In this document: one piece after another, positions 34,509 through 43,319 of the stretch
Position numbering within the stretch: position 1 is the stretch's first letter
Layout of the letters: each line of letters starts with the position of its first letter
Source of the DNA: an uncultured Prevotella sp.
GTDB taxonomy: Bacteria; Bacteroidota; Bacteroidia; Bacteroidales; Bacteroidaceae
DNA length: 64,000 nucleotides
NCBI GenBank assembly: GCA_946183415.1
Contig: CAMHAM010000004.1
Coordinates: 1-64,000, forward strand
Direction of reading: 5' to 3'
Position numbers and translations under genes: made by a program
Notes under the pieces: model-generated
What the model was told of the DNA's origin: nothing
Seen by the model: only the letters and a program-made list of their open reading frames with translations
Databases searched by the model: none

Positions 34509-35263
34509 TATTGTAGTTTCAGTGCTTTGATTGCCTCACGGTAGTCAGCTACAGTATTGCAGTTGAACCAGAGGTTGATTATTACTATGTCTAATTGTGA
34601 ACTTTTATATGCGCCAAAGTACTTTTGGATTATCTCCAAATTAGTTCCTTGCTCTTGTTCAGGAGTTAAGAATTGGCAAATCTCCCTTACTCTACTAGGA
34701 TTCATAAATTTCCACATTTGGCCAGAGTTGTAAATGGCCGTGAATGGTTCGTGAATTTCTAAGCAAGAGTGGTTGGTATCATAGATGTAATGAGGATAGT
34801 TGTTCGCATCAAAATAGAGTGCAACAGCCTTGTTAGAAAGAATAGGCTCATTATTCACAGATATGACATCCTTCTTGGAAGTGATAATCTTCTCAACGCT
34901 CTCCGTATCAAAGAACAAATCTCCCTCAATGAAGGTAATCTCATCAGCTTGTTCCGAAACCACCTCAATTCCTTTCAGCAGACTATATCCCGAACCATAA
35001 TCATGATAGTGGTCGTTATAAACCAACTTCATCTTATGGTTCACATCCTTCATCTCATTGCGGATGAACTTTTCCAAGTCTTCATACTTATAACCGCCAA
35101 CCACAACAATCTCATCCACCAAATCAAATGCCTTATGAACTTGCAGACTGATTAGAGAGTTAGCAGGAGTATCCTCATAATAGAGACACTTTAACACATC
35201 CTCTTTTGTATCTTTATTGAAGCGGCTGGACATACCGGCCACAGTGATAATGAGACTCTTCAT
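34508..35263 (-). CDS. LicC/PntC-like nucleotidyltransferase, copy A
   Basis: 251 residues. The start MKSLIITVAGMSSRF resembles the nucleotidyltransferase signature (A-G-x-x-S-R). KLVYNDHYHDYGSGYSLLKG and FIEGDLFFD parallel the LicC phosphocholine cytidylyltransferase pattern, and the end NTVADYREAIKAL matches the LicC C-terminus. A CTP:phosphonate or phospho-alcohol cytidylyltransferase role (as PntC) is inferred from the adjacent PEP mutase and LicD genes. Copy B differs mainly at the C-terminus. The gene overlaps the SDR stop by one base and is followed by the broken acyltransferase. Confidence 0.7.
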   Translation of the reverse strand: MKSLIITVAGMSSRFNKDTKEDVLKCLYYEDTPANSLISLQVHKAFDLVDEIVVVGGYKYEDLEKFIRNEMKDVNHKMKLVYNDHYHDYGSGYSLLKGIEVVSEQADEITFIEGDLFFDTESVEKIITSKKDVISVNNEPILSNKAVALYFDANNYPHYIYDTNHSCLEIHEPFTAIYNSGQMWKFMNPSRVREICQFLTPEQEQGTNLEIIQKYFGAYKSSQLDIVIINLWFNCNTVADYREAIKALKLQ

Positions 35264-35976
35264 TACTTTTCAATTGATGCGACACACATATCCAGACCCT
35301 TTTCAAGAGTAATGATAGGAGTCCAGTCAGTACGGGTACGAATCTTTTCTGTGTTCAGAATTCTACGCTCAGGATCAGAGCTGCGATAACCATTGAAAAT
35401 GATCTCAGGTTTGGGAAGTCCCATCTTCTCTGCAATCTTGTAGGTAAGGTCAATGATAGTGATTTCCTCATCGGTGGCCACATTGTAAACCGTACCATCA
35501 AGAGCCTTGTCTGAATTGATCAAAGCCATAACCGAACGGCAACTGTCAATATTGTGCAGGAACGCACGACGGTTCTTCTTGGAATTCTCTAACAGTGTCA
35601 CAGAACCCTTCTCGAGCAATTCATTGATGATATGAGGAATAATGTGTTTTGCAAAACGCTCGTGTTTACTATACACGTTGGCAAAACGGATGGAGCAACC
35701 CTTTATCTTGCCTTTATCCACGGCATCCTTCATAAAGAATTCCGTCATAAGTTTGCCACAGGCATAACTTGTACGTTGGCTGTGCTCAGCGGTTGACATC
35801 ATCAGATAATCGCTTTCACGTACACCGCCATTCTCATTCCATGACTGCATGCTGTACACCTCAGAAGTAGAGCAGTTGATGTAAATGTCTGCCCTTACGC
35901 GGATAGCCTGTTCCAAGAATGACTTCATGGATATCACATTGGTTTCCCAAGTGTGCTCCACCTCATAGAAGTGTTC
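35010..35976. repeat. 967-bp block identical to 55114-56080 (copy A)
   Basis: Line-by-line comparison shows no mismatch over 967 bp at a constant offset of 20104, covering the N-terminal half of the nucleotidyltransferase and most of the SDR gene. Identity stops abruptly on both sides, where divergence rises sharply. It is a direct repeat within the locus. Confidence 0.9.
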
Positions 35977-36261
35977 TGTATGTACTACAGCTGCACAATT
36001 GATATAGACCAAACGGTCAAAAGCACCTTTCTCAAGTTCGACTTCATCTTCTATCGTCCGCATGTGGACAACATTATTTATATCATATTCGTTGAATACG
36101 AAACGAGGATCATCAAGATATTCCTTGACCGTATCAATACTACTTGCAAAGAAATTATCGAAACCGATAATTCGGCTTTCTTTCTCTGCCTCTAAAATCT
36201 GTCTGACAAGTTCACTTCCCGTCATACCGGAAGCACCACTTAATACATATAAACTTTTCAT
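35263..36261 (-). CDS. Extended SDR / NAD-dependent epimerase-dehydratase, copy A
   Basis: 332 residues. The N-terminal VLSGASGMTGSELVRQILE is the NAD-binding motif; the catalytic Tyr-Lys pair is in TSYACGKLM (YxxxK), with a Ser in NCSTSEVYS. The overall shape is of nucleotide-sugar epimerases/dehydratases (NVATDEEITIIDL; RRILNTEKIRTRTDW). Residues from about 104 to the end are identical to copy B while the first 100 differ. Substrate unknown: a nucleotide-activated sugar or a CDP-phosphonate intermediate. It overlaps the phosphoesterase by 4 bp. Confidence 0.8.
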   Translation of the reverse strand: MKSLYVLSGASGMTGSELVRQILEAEKESRIIGFDNFFASSIDTVKEYLDDPRFVFNEYDINNVVHMRTIEDEVELEKGAFDRLVYINCAAVVHTEHFYEVEHTWETNVISMKSFLEQAIRVRADIYINCSTSEVYSMQSWNENGGVRESDYLMMSTAEHSQRTSYACGKLMTEFFMKDAVDKGKIKGCSIRFANVYSKHERFAKHIIPHIINELLEKGSVTLLENSKKNRRAFLHNIDSCRSVMALINSDKALDGTVYNVATDEEITIIDLTYKIAEKMGLPKPEIIFNGYRSSDPERRILNTEKIRTRTDWTPIITLEKGLDMCVASIEK

Positions 36262-36989
36262 ACTCCTAATTTAATTCTATCTTTATAAAACACATCTACC
36301 CTGTCAACAAACAAAGCCTGTTCCTTCTCAATATCATACCAAACTGAACGATGTTCATAATTGCCGGACTGTGTATCCAAAATACCATATTGCGCATAGG
36401 GATTATGATTACGAGGCTGGCCTACAGATCCTGGGTTGATAAATACCGTACGTTTTTTATTACGGTATTCCTTATTATCACTGGGAAAGAAATACTCCAC
36501 ATAATAAGGGATGTGAGAATGACCACTAATCACATAGTCATATTTAGCAAAACGCTCGTCATCCATTTTGTCTATGCCAAACTTACCCCAATATGGATCA
36601 GCCAAATTACCATGCATAAAAAGAAATGAACGATTGCCTGTCATATATGTCTCTAACCCATCATGGTTCATTTGGGAATCCAAATAGTCCTTTGAATCCT
36701 CTGTCAGAATGGTATGTGTGTATTTTAATACTGACCGTCCCCTGTCTGTCGCAAACCTGTCAAGGCTCCCTCCGAAGATGGAATACTCATGATTACCCCA
36801 TAGATTAACTATGACTGGCAAAGATACTGCCTTTACCATATCTATCACCTCGTTGGGGCGAGGGCCATAATTCACCAAGTCGCCAAGTATAGCAATGGCA
36901 TCGCCATGTCCCCGTGCCTTTATATCTGTAAGCACAGCCTCGAAGGCTGTCACATTGGCATGAATATCTGATAATATTACTAAACGCAT
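36258..36989 (-). CDS. Calcineurin-like metallophosphoesterase, copy A
   Basis: 243 residues, cytoplasmic. All metal motifs are present: SDIHAN (Asp8, His10), GDLVNYG, GNHE, MHGN and GHSHIPYYVE. The family hydrolyses phosphomonoesters or diesters. Within the phosphonate cassette it may remove a phosphate from an intermediate or edit a CDP product. It lies 2 bp after aepY and overlaps the SDR by 4 bp; the same order recurs in copy B. Confidence 0.85.
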   Translation of the reverse strand: MRLVILSDIHANVTAFEAVLTDIKARGHGDAIAILGDLVNYGPRPNEVIDMVKAVSLPVIVNLWGNHEYSIFGGSLDRFATDRGRSVLKYTHTILTEDSKDYLDSQMNHDGLETYMTGNRSFLFMHGNLADPYWGKFGIDKMDDERFAKYDYVISGHSHIPYYVEYFFPSDNKEYRNKKRTVFINPGSVGQPRNHNPYAQYGILDTQSGNYEHRSVWYDIEKEQALFVDRVDVFYKDRIKLGV

Positions 36990-36991
36990 TT

Positions 36992-38113
36992 CTATTTCTT
37001 CAGAAATTCCATCAAGGCCTCTTTGTTTTGTATCGGTGTAGTCGTAGGACGACCTAAATCCTTACGATTACCTTTCTTCACCCGAACTTCCAAAAAGACA
37101 GGAGCCTCACCCAGTTTTGTTAACTGTTTCTGTAATTCTTCTTTTGATGAAACACTATATACAGACTTATAACCTACAGCCTTGGCAATGGCAGGCAAAT
37201 CAATTTTAAGGCCTACAGTTGGCTGCCCGCCTACAGAATCATAAGCTCCATTATTAAATACAATATGAATGTAGTTCTGGGGCGCTTTATTGGCTATAAT
37301 AGCCATACTGCCCATGTGCATAATCGAGGCTCCATCGCCATCAAAGCACCATACCTTGCGATCTTGTTTATCCAATGCGATACCAAGTGCAATCTGAGAG
37401 GCATGACCCATAGAGCCTACTGTTAGGAAATCACGCTCATGACCTTCGTTCATAGAAGTCCTATATTCGAAGAGTTCACGGGAGATCATGCCTGTTGTGG
37501 ACACAATAGCATCCTTTTCACCCAAATTTGCTACAACTATCTGGATGGCCTCCTCCCGAGATAGTGTAAGATTATTCTTTTCTACATTCTGAAGCACATA
37601 GGCATCAAATGTATCCTTTTCGATAACTAAAGCATAACACTGTTTAGTAGCCTGCATATAAGCAACACCCTTTTTTATTTGGGCTTCAGCCTTATCCTCT
37701 TCTTTAGAGAGAACTGTATAGTCAATGCCCATGACATTGAGTAGACCGGTTGTTACCTTGCCTTGCTTAACATGCTGGAGTTCATCATGGACACCAGGCT
37801 TGCCACGCCAGCCTATCACCAACAGGACGGGGATGTTATAGACATCGGGGTCAGTCAGAGAGGCTAAAGGGTTGATAATGTTTCCCTCACCAGAATTCTG
37901 CATATAGACTACGGGAATCTGGCCTGTTGCCAAATAGTGACCGGCTGCCAGTCCCATGGCTCCACCTTCGTTGGCTGCTATAATATTATGACTGGCATCA
38001 GCGTGGTCGGTAATGTAAGCACAAAGATTCTTCAGCAAAGAATCTGGCACGCCAGCATAGAAATCAATCCCATAGCCGGCTAATGTATCATAAAAGAATT
38101 TCGGTGAAATCAT
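36992..38113 (-). CDS. aepY: Phosphonopyruvate decarboxylase, copy A
   Basis: 373 residues from ATG 38113 (MISPKFFYDTLAGYGIDFYA). N-terminal PYR domain GVPDSLLKNLCAYI with NIIAANEGGAMGLAAGHYLA (the catalytic Glu region); C-terminal ThDP site FDGDGASIMHMGSMAI...VFNNGAYDS, i.e. GDG followed by NN. It converts phosphonopyruvate to phosphonoacetaldehyde and CO2, pulling the unfavourable PEP mutase reaction forward. It follows aepX after 38 bp of TTCAATTTTCAA words and precedes the phosphoesterase. It is the counterpart of copy B at 57090. Confidence 0.92.
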   Translation of the reverse strand: MISPKFFYDTLAGYGIDFYAGVPDSLLKNLCAYITDHADASHNIIAANEGGAMGLAAGHYLATGQIPVVYMQNSGEGNIINPLASLTDPDVYNIPVLLVIGWRGKPGVHDELQHVKQGKVTTGLLNVMGIDYTVLSKEEDKAEAQIKKGVAYMQATKQCYALVIEKDTFDAYVLQNVEKNNLTLSREEAIQIVVANLGEKDAIVSTTGMISRELFEYRTSMNEGHERDFLTVGSMGHASQIALGIALDKQDRKVWCFDGDGASIMHMGSMAIIANKAPQNYIHIVFNNGAYDSVGGQPTVGLKIDLPAIAKAVGYKSVYSVSSKEELQKQLTKLGEAPVFLEVRVKKGNRKDLGRPTTTPIQNKEALMEFLKK

Positions 38114-38116
38114 AAC

Positions 38117-38147
38117 AATCAATTTTCAACTTTCAATTTTCAATTTA
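38117..38147. repeat. Short-word repeat (TTTCAA) between aepX and aepY, copy A
   Basis: CAATCAATTTTCAACTTTCA then ATTTTCAATTT is a run of near-heptameric TTTTCAA/CTTTCAA units filling the aepX-aepY gap. Copy B has no such insert: there the two genes are two bases apart. Confidence 0.6.
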
Positions 38148-38151
38148 CTAA

Positions 38152-39459
38152 TTACTTTTTCTTAGTGCCAGGAATCAGATTCAGAATCTGTTTGATAGGC
38201 ATACAATACTCATCGGATGCTTCCAAACTACGTGATGTTTCAAGAATTCGTTCTGCACATTTGACCATTGCTGGATATGCAGCACGAAGCATGTGATTGG
38301 CATAGATAACAATATTGATACCCCATTCCGCCAGTTCTTCCTCTGTGAACTGATTGTAAGTTGTCGGAACGGCAACGATGGGAGTATGAGGATCCTTCTC
38401 ACGGAAACGCTGACAGAACTCCTTGATATCCTCTCCACTCTTGTTCTTTGAGTGGATCATTACGCCGTCAGCCCCAGCTGCCACGTATGCATGGCAACGC
38501 TCTAAAGCATCTTCTACCGGTTTCCCCGCAATCAGAGACTCACAACGGGAAATAATCATAAAGTCACGAGTAATCTGGGCCTCCTTGCCTGCCTTAATCT
38601 TATTACAAAAACCTTCAATAGTATCCTGGGTCTGGATAGCATCCGTTCCAAAAAGCGAATTCTGCTTCAAGCCGACCTTATCTTCAATGATCACAGCAGA
38701 GATTCCCAAACGCTCCAAGGTACGAACAGTGAAAACAAAATGCTCCAACTTACCGCCTGTATCGCCATCATAGATGACGGGTTTTGTCGTAACCTCTAAG
38801 GTGTCATTCAAATCATGCAGGCGAGTTGTCAAGTCAACAGCTTCAATATCAGGTTTACCCTTAGAAGTTGAGTCTGTTAAAGAAGAAGCCCACATGCCGT
38901 CAAACTCTCGATGCTGGCCATTGACTTTCACCGACGTATGTTCAGCAATCAGGCCAGTCAAGCCATTATGAGATTCCAAAATACGAACAATTGGCTTAGC
39001 TGAAATCAAACGACGTAACGAAGACAGACGGGCTTGAGGGGTTACGCCTAGCGAGTCGATTTCTTCTTTCAGACCAGATGCAGAAATGCCCTTGGTATAG
39101 GGAATCTCAATTACCTTGCCACCAAGTTTCTCCATTGTCTTGAACACCTCATCGCGAAGATATTTATCGGGACCATACAACCAATCATCACCATGAATAA
39201 TATAGTCCGGCTTATACTTTAACAAATTAGGAACATAACTCCAATCTTCCTGAGGAACAATAGAAGAAACGCCCTTAATGTTCTCTATGACATTCTTACG
39301 CTGCTCATAAGTAAGATAAGGCAGTCGCTTATGTGTTGAAATTGCTTTATCTGTAAACAGACCAACCATCACTTTTCCGTACTTATTACCCTCGTTAATG
39401 ATGTTAATAAGGCCAGGATGCATGATATCACCTATCATACCTAAATAAACTGTTTTCAT
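38152..39459 (-). CDS. aepX: Phosphoenolpyruvate mutase with N-terminal cytidylyltransferase-like domain, copy A
   Basis: 435 residues. Residues 1-140 resemble TagD/GCT-type nucleotidyltransferases (LGMIGDIMHPGLINI, KRLPYLTYEQRKNVIENIKG), but the second His of HxGH is Leu17. Residues 145-435 are a PEP mutase of the isocitrate-lyase superfamily with the diagnostic EDKVGLKQNS (EDK-x5-NS, 259-268), FDGMWASSL and YDGDTGG metal region. It isomerises PEP to phosphonopyruvate, the first committed step of phosphonate synthesis. A similar fusion occurs in B. fragilis capsule loci. Copy B is at 58217. Confidence 0.93.
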   Translation of the reverse strand: MKTVYLGMIGDIMHPGLINIINEGNKYGKVMVGLFTDKAISTHKRLPYLTYEQRKNVIENIKGVSSIVPQEDWSYVPNLLKYKPDYIIHGDDWLYGPDKYLRDEVFKTMEKLGGKVIEIPYTKGISASGLKEEIDSLGVTPQARLSSLRRLISAKPIVRILESHNGLTGLIAEHTSVKVNGQHREFDGMWASSLTDSTSKGKPDIEAVDLTTRLHDLNDTLEVTTKPVIYDGDTGGKLEHFVFTVRTLERLGISAVIIEDKVGLKQNSLFGTDAIQTQDTIEGFCNKIKAGKEAQITRDFMIISRCESLIAGKPVEDALERCHAYVAAGADGVMIHSKNKSGEDIKEFCQRFREKDPHTPIVAVPTTYNQFTEEELAEWGINIVIYANHMLRAAYPAMVKCAERILETSRSLEASDEYCMPIKQILNLIPGTKKK

Positions 39460-39463
39460 TGCT

Positions 39464-40279
39464 CTATTGTTTACTATTATTGTTATATTCTCTATATGGT
39501 ATATTTAAATCTAAATAATCAATTAAATGAGGTGATCGCTTCTCTTTGGGAGGCAAAGTCATATAATCGCCAAAAACACTTTTCAAATAATCATGTGCCT
39601 TTTCTAAAATATAATATGATCTGTCCTCGAAAGAGACAAGCTTAAAATTTTCAACATAATCTGTAAGCACAATACCTTTTGTCAGGCCATCCAAATCTGT
39701 GGAATATTTAGTTCGCTTTTTACATAGCCTTCTATAATTCCATCTTATACATTTCACACAAAATGAGGCAGGAATAATTTTCCCAATAAGAGTCACTATA
39801 CTTTCTTTAATAATATTCTTATCTTCATACGTTACTGTTTTTCTCAACAATGGTGCTGCAAATAAACGATAAAAATAATACTCAAACAAGGCTCTTGGTC
39901 TTGAGTTACCAACATAAACATAAGGGAAAATATCTATGAAAATGCCATATGCATCTTTAGTATGTTTTTGAATCAATGTTGTCCTATTATCATATGCTTT
40001 CAATATTGTATGGTAGAATTTTTTAGTTCTACCTGCAACTTTAAACTCTAGCCATTCATGTTTTTGGGAAAAAACAATTTCACAGAATCGATGGTAATCC
40101 TTGTATGGCATCATTACATCCATATCATCATCCCATGGAATGAACCCCTGGTGACGTGCTGCACCAATAAGCGAACCACCAGCCAGCGAATAATGAATAT
40201 TATTATCAACACATATATTATGAATCTCATCCATGATTATCAGTAGTCTTTCATGTAATTCCAAAAATGAATTTTCCAT
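39464..40279 (-). CDS. LicD-family phosphotransferase (upstream of cassette A)
   Basis: 271 residues from ATG 40279 (MENSFLELHERLLIIMDEIH); eight extra upstream codons are unlikely. The signature is IHYSLAGGSLIGAARHQGFI then PWDDDMDVMM, with AYGIFIDIFPYVYV and FGDYMTLPPKEKR. It would transfer a phospho-alcohol group from a CDP donor to a sugar. It lies 4 bp before aepX. Thus the cassette A region has LicD genes on both sides; this one has no counterpart at cassette B, where rfbB precedes aepX. AT-rich. Confidence 0.85.
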   Translation of the reverse strand: MENSFLELHERLLIIMDEIHNICVDNNIHYSLAGGSLIGAARHQGFIPWDDDMDVMMPYKDYHRFCEIVFSQKHEWLEFKVAGRTKKFYHTILKAYDNRTTLIQKHTKDAYGIFIDIFPYVYVGNSRPRALFEYYFYRLFAAPLLRKTVTYEDKNIIKESIVTLIGKIIPASFCVKCIRWNYRRLCKKRTKYSTDLDGLTKGIVLTDYVENFKLVSFEDRSYYILEKAHDYLKSVFGDYMTLPPKEKRSPHLIDYLDLNIPYREYNNNSKQ

Positions 40280-40307
40280 ATTAAATACTAATTTTGTGCA
40301 CACTATC

Positions 40308-41333
40308 TTACATTTCTCTTTTTCTCAATCTAGCAATAGGGAGTTTTATCTTATATAAACAATAAAGCATTCTGAACATTTTCTTTTTAATTAAGTAAAC
40401 AACAATCTTATCAATAATCCTTAACGATGTAAACGGATAATTAACAAAACGCTCTACAATCAAATTGTCACAAATGGCTTTTCCCCAGAAAGAGCAAAAA
40501 TCAAATTGTTTACAACCATCATCTATCATGTTCCTAATAAAGATTTTTGTCATAGACAATATCCTATAGGGTAATTGATCTTTTAAATAATTATTCTTAT
40601 CAATTAAGAGAATCCTTTCCCATTGTTCTATTTGGTTCCTCCACGAATTCCAACTACAACTACGAGTAGATTGGGAGTCGTGCTGAACATAATAGTAAAG
40701 GTATTCGTTTAAGATATAGATAGAAGGGATCCGAAATATAATATACAAATTTGTAATAAGATCTTCTCCAATCCACAATCCCCTTGCTTGTTCCATCGCT
40801 CCTTCAAGATATACTCGTTTAATCATTTTACAACATAAGCCTAGGTTATATGCGTTTGTTCTTTCTTCATAATTATATAAAAAATCTTTCTTTAAAACAG
40901 AAGTTATTTCCTCTCTATCCAAATAGCCTACTACAGGGCGAACATCTGGTTTTTCCATGTCACCTTTAATATATATACGTTGTACACATGACATTGCAAC
41001 GTTCTCGTCTCTAATAGCTCCATATAAGCGCTCTACGTATAAAGGACTTACATAATCATCAGGGTCGACAAAAGTAATGTATTCCCCATGACTCTCTTTA
41101 AAGCCTGAAATTCTAGCTTCATTAACACCTTCATTCTGTTTATGAATAACCTTGATACGACTGTCTTTCCCCGAATATTCATCACAGATTAATGCACATC
41201 TATCAGGACTACCATCATCCACCAAAATTACTTCAATATTATAGTATGTCTGTGCGATTATTGAATCCAAGCATTTGGGAAGATACTTTTCAACTTTATA
41301 TATTGGTATTATTATAGAAATCAATTCATTCAT
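40308..41333 (-). CDS. GT2-family glycosyltransferase
   Basis: 341 residues from ATG 41333 (MNELISIIIPIYKVEKYLPK). GT-A fold: VILVDDGSPD and FVDPDDYVSPLYVERL (the DxD metal site), with WIGEDLITNLYI as the probable catalytic Asp region (GEDxxT). It transfers one sugar to the lipid-linked repeat unit. It precedes the LicD gene by 28 bp. The region is strongly AT-rich compared with 1-35 kb, suggesting separate origin. Confidence 0.9.
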   Translation of the reverse strand: MNELISIIIPIYKVEKYLPKCLDSIIAQTYYNIEVILVDDGSPDRCALICDEYSGKDSRIKVIHKQNEGVNEARISGFKESHGEYITFVDPDDYVSPLYVERLYGAIRDENVAMSCVQRIYIKGDMEKPDVRPVVGYLDREEITSVLKKDFLYNYEERTNAYNLGLCCKMIKRVYLEGAMEQARGLWIGEDLITNLYIIFRIPSIYILNEYLYYYVQHDSQSTRSCSWNSWRNQIEQWERILLIDKNNYLKDQLPYRILSMTKIFIRNMIDDGCKQFDFCSFWGKAICDNLIVERFVNYPFTSLRIIDKIVVYLIKKKMFRMLYCLYKIKLPIARLRKREM

Positions 41334-41451
41334 CATGACCATTATAGGATGAAATTATAGACAAAAAGAGTGAAAAATTCTCTGAAGCGAATAGAGAGAA
41401 ACAAAATTGAAGGACTTGATGAAAAAGCAAATCATTAAAATCAGAGTATCA

Positions 41452-42483
41452 TTATCGCATTGACGATATTAATCTTGCATACATCTCTCTTAAACAAAAA
41501 ATGGGTTTCCAACCTAAAGACTCTATCTTATGAGTGTCCAATCTTAGCTTTGTCTCGGGGGCATAGCCAAGATCTTTTTGGGGGGCAATCACGACATCAA
41601 TATTGGAGTTAAATTCATTCTTTATCATCTGGGCCATATCATGAACAGAAATATAACTGTCTTTGTTGGCTATATTATAAGCCTCCCCCTTCTTCCCTTT
41701 TAGTAAAAGATATAGAATAGCCCTGACAGCATCTGTTGTATAACAATAAGGTTTAGCAGAAGCTCCAGATGTATGCAAAACAATATTATCATTTTTAATG
41801 ATGCTTTTGGCAAACTGTGCAAACACGCGGTTATCCGTTTCGGATATACCTGCTCCAAACGTCTGGGTTAGTCTTGCCATCATCACGTTCACATCATATT
41901 CTTTAGCGTATGAATGGCACAGACATTCACAGGTTCTTTTTCCTATGTTATATGAACTTCTAACTTCGATAGGATTCACATAGCCTTGAAAATTCTCACT
42001 TATCCAATCATCTGTATGATTACTTCCATACACCTCCAACGATGAAGCATAGACCATTCCTTTGACTTGAGTAATTTTTGCAAATTCAAGTATCGCAGTT
42101 GTCCCTTCTATTGCCGTTCTAAGCGTTTCCACAGGATGTTCTACAAAATACTTCGAAGAAGTCGGACTCGCCAGATGTACGATGTAATCAACCTTGTCAA
42201 TAATAATATCTGGCATTATTTGATTCATTTCAATTATTACGAATTTTATCTCATCGAATTCGTCTCCAAATACATGCCTTGCTTTCTCAATATTCCTAAT
42301 GACAGCAATAATCTTTGTATTAAGCAGTTTCTGATGGTTCAATGCTAAGAAACATTTAATCATCACAGAACCTATCAGACCTGTTGCTCCTGTAATTAAG
42401 AATGACTTGCCACGCAATTGTTCGCACAAATCGAATTGTTCAGCAAAACGCTGAACATCTTCCGTCAAAATATGACTGTTCAT
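41452..42483 (-). CDS. NAD-dependent epimerase/dehydratase (extended SDR)
   Basis: 343 residues. NAD motif FLITGATGLIGSVMIK, VDYIVHLASPTSSKYF, catalytic SSYNIGKRTCE (YxxxK) and CYTTDAVRAILYLL. It resembles UDP-glucuronate decarboxylase or GDP/CDP-sugar dehydratase-like SDRs. It follows the IspD-like cytidylyltransferase by 6 bp; that pair recurs in polysaccharide loci making CDP-polyols or CDP-sugars. The substrate is inferred. A 118-bp AT-rich gap separates it from the next gene; nothing recognisable lies in it. Confidence 0.8.
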   Translation of the reverse strand: MNSHILTEDVQRFAEQFDLCEQLRGKSFLITGATGLIGSVMIKCFLALNHQKLLNTKIIAVIRNIEKARHVFGDEFDEIKFVIIEMNQIMPDIIIDKVDYIVHLASPTSSKYFVEHPVETLRTAIEGTTAILEFAKITQVKGMVYASSLEVYGSNHTDDWISENFQGYVNPIEVRSSYNIGKRTCECLCHSYAKEYDVNVMMARLTQTFGAGISETDNRVFAQFAKSIIKNDNIVLHTSGASAKPYCYTTDAVRAILYLLLKGKKGEAYNIANKDSYISVHDMAQMIKNEFNSNIDVVIAPQKDLGYAPETKLRLDTHKIESLGWKPIFCLREMYARLISSMR

Positions 42484-42489
42484 ATCAAA

Positions 42490-43209
42490 TTAAAAACCAA
42501 ATATTTGTTGATTTTCATGAACCTCCACCATGGCCTTAAAAACAAAATAGTCTGTTGGAGTAGTAATCTTTATATTCTCCATAGGGCCAACCACTTTACC
42601 AAGACGATGACCATAGTGATGCATCATTGAACAACTATCAATAAAGTTATGCAGCCCCTCAGTTCTCGCCAGCTCATGGGCTGCCAGGATGTCCTTCAGA
42701 TAAAAACTTTGAGGCGCACGGGCTATCAAAGAGTTGTCGCGAGAAGGAATCTCCAAGCTACCATTTGGCTGATTTACAATAAAAGTTTCCGTTGCAGGAA
42801 CACAAGTAATACAACTCCCTTCTTTATGAACCATTTCAATATTGTCAGTAATAGTTCGTTCTGTAATCAATGGACGTACTCCATCGTGTATAAGAACGAC
42901 ATCATCTTGAGAAGAACAAATCACTTTGGCTGCAACAAGTCCATTGTATATAGAGTCCTGCCCTGTTTCACCACCACATACTATTTCCTTTACTTTGCTA
43001 ATCTCAAATTTCTTGATCATTTTCTCCAAAAAGGGAATCCACTCTTTTACACATGCCACGACAATTCCATCTACCATTGGATGATTGTCGAAGAGTTCCA
43101 ATGTATAAATAATTATGGGTTTACCATTATACTCTAAAAATTGCTTTGGACGAGACTTTGTATGCATCCTACGCCCTGCGCCTCCTGCGAATATGACAGC
43201 TATATTCAT
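42490..43209 (-). CDS. IspD/TarI-type cytidylyltransferase
   Basis: 239 residues. CTP-binding loop is VIFAGGAGRRMHTKSRPKQF, with VLIHDGVRPLIT and KITTPTDYFVFKAMVE at the end, as in IspD and ribitol-5-phosphate cytidylyltransferase TarI. Inside a capsule locus and next to an SDR it is more likely to make a CDP-polyol for the polymer than to serve isoprenoid synthesis. A donor such as CDP-ribitol would suit the CDP-dependent transferases of the locus. This is inference. Confidence 0.8.
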   Translation of the reverse strand: MNIAVIFAGGAGRRMHTKSRPKQFLEYNGKPIIIYTLELFDNHPMVDGIVVACVKEWIPFLEKMIKKFEISKVKEIVCGGETGQDSIYNGLVAAKVICSSQDDVVLIHDGVRPLITERTITDNIEMVHKEGSCITCVPATETFIVNQPNGSLEIPSRDNSLIARAPQSFYLKDILAAHELARTEGLHNFIDSCSMMHHYGHRLGKVVGPMENIKITTPTDYFVFKAMVEVHENQQIFGF

Positions 43210-43319
43210 GAAAGTCTAAATATTTGTATTATTATGAAATATCGGAAAAAACTTTTAACTTCAAATGTTACAAAAAAGAATGAATTATTCCAGACAACTG
43301 CTTGTAACTTGCTATTTGT

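Noticed and set aside
41334..43319. Internal promoters in the AT-rich gaps at 41334-41451 and 43210-43319
   Set aside because: Only weak TAAC-ATTTG-like matches exist without a paired TTG; AT richness alone would give these by chance.
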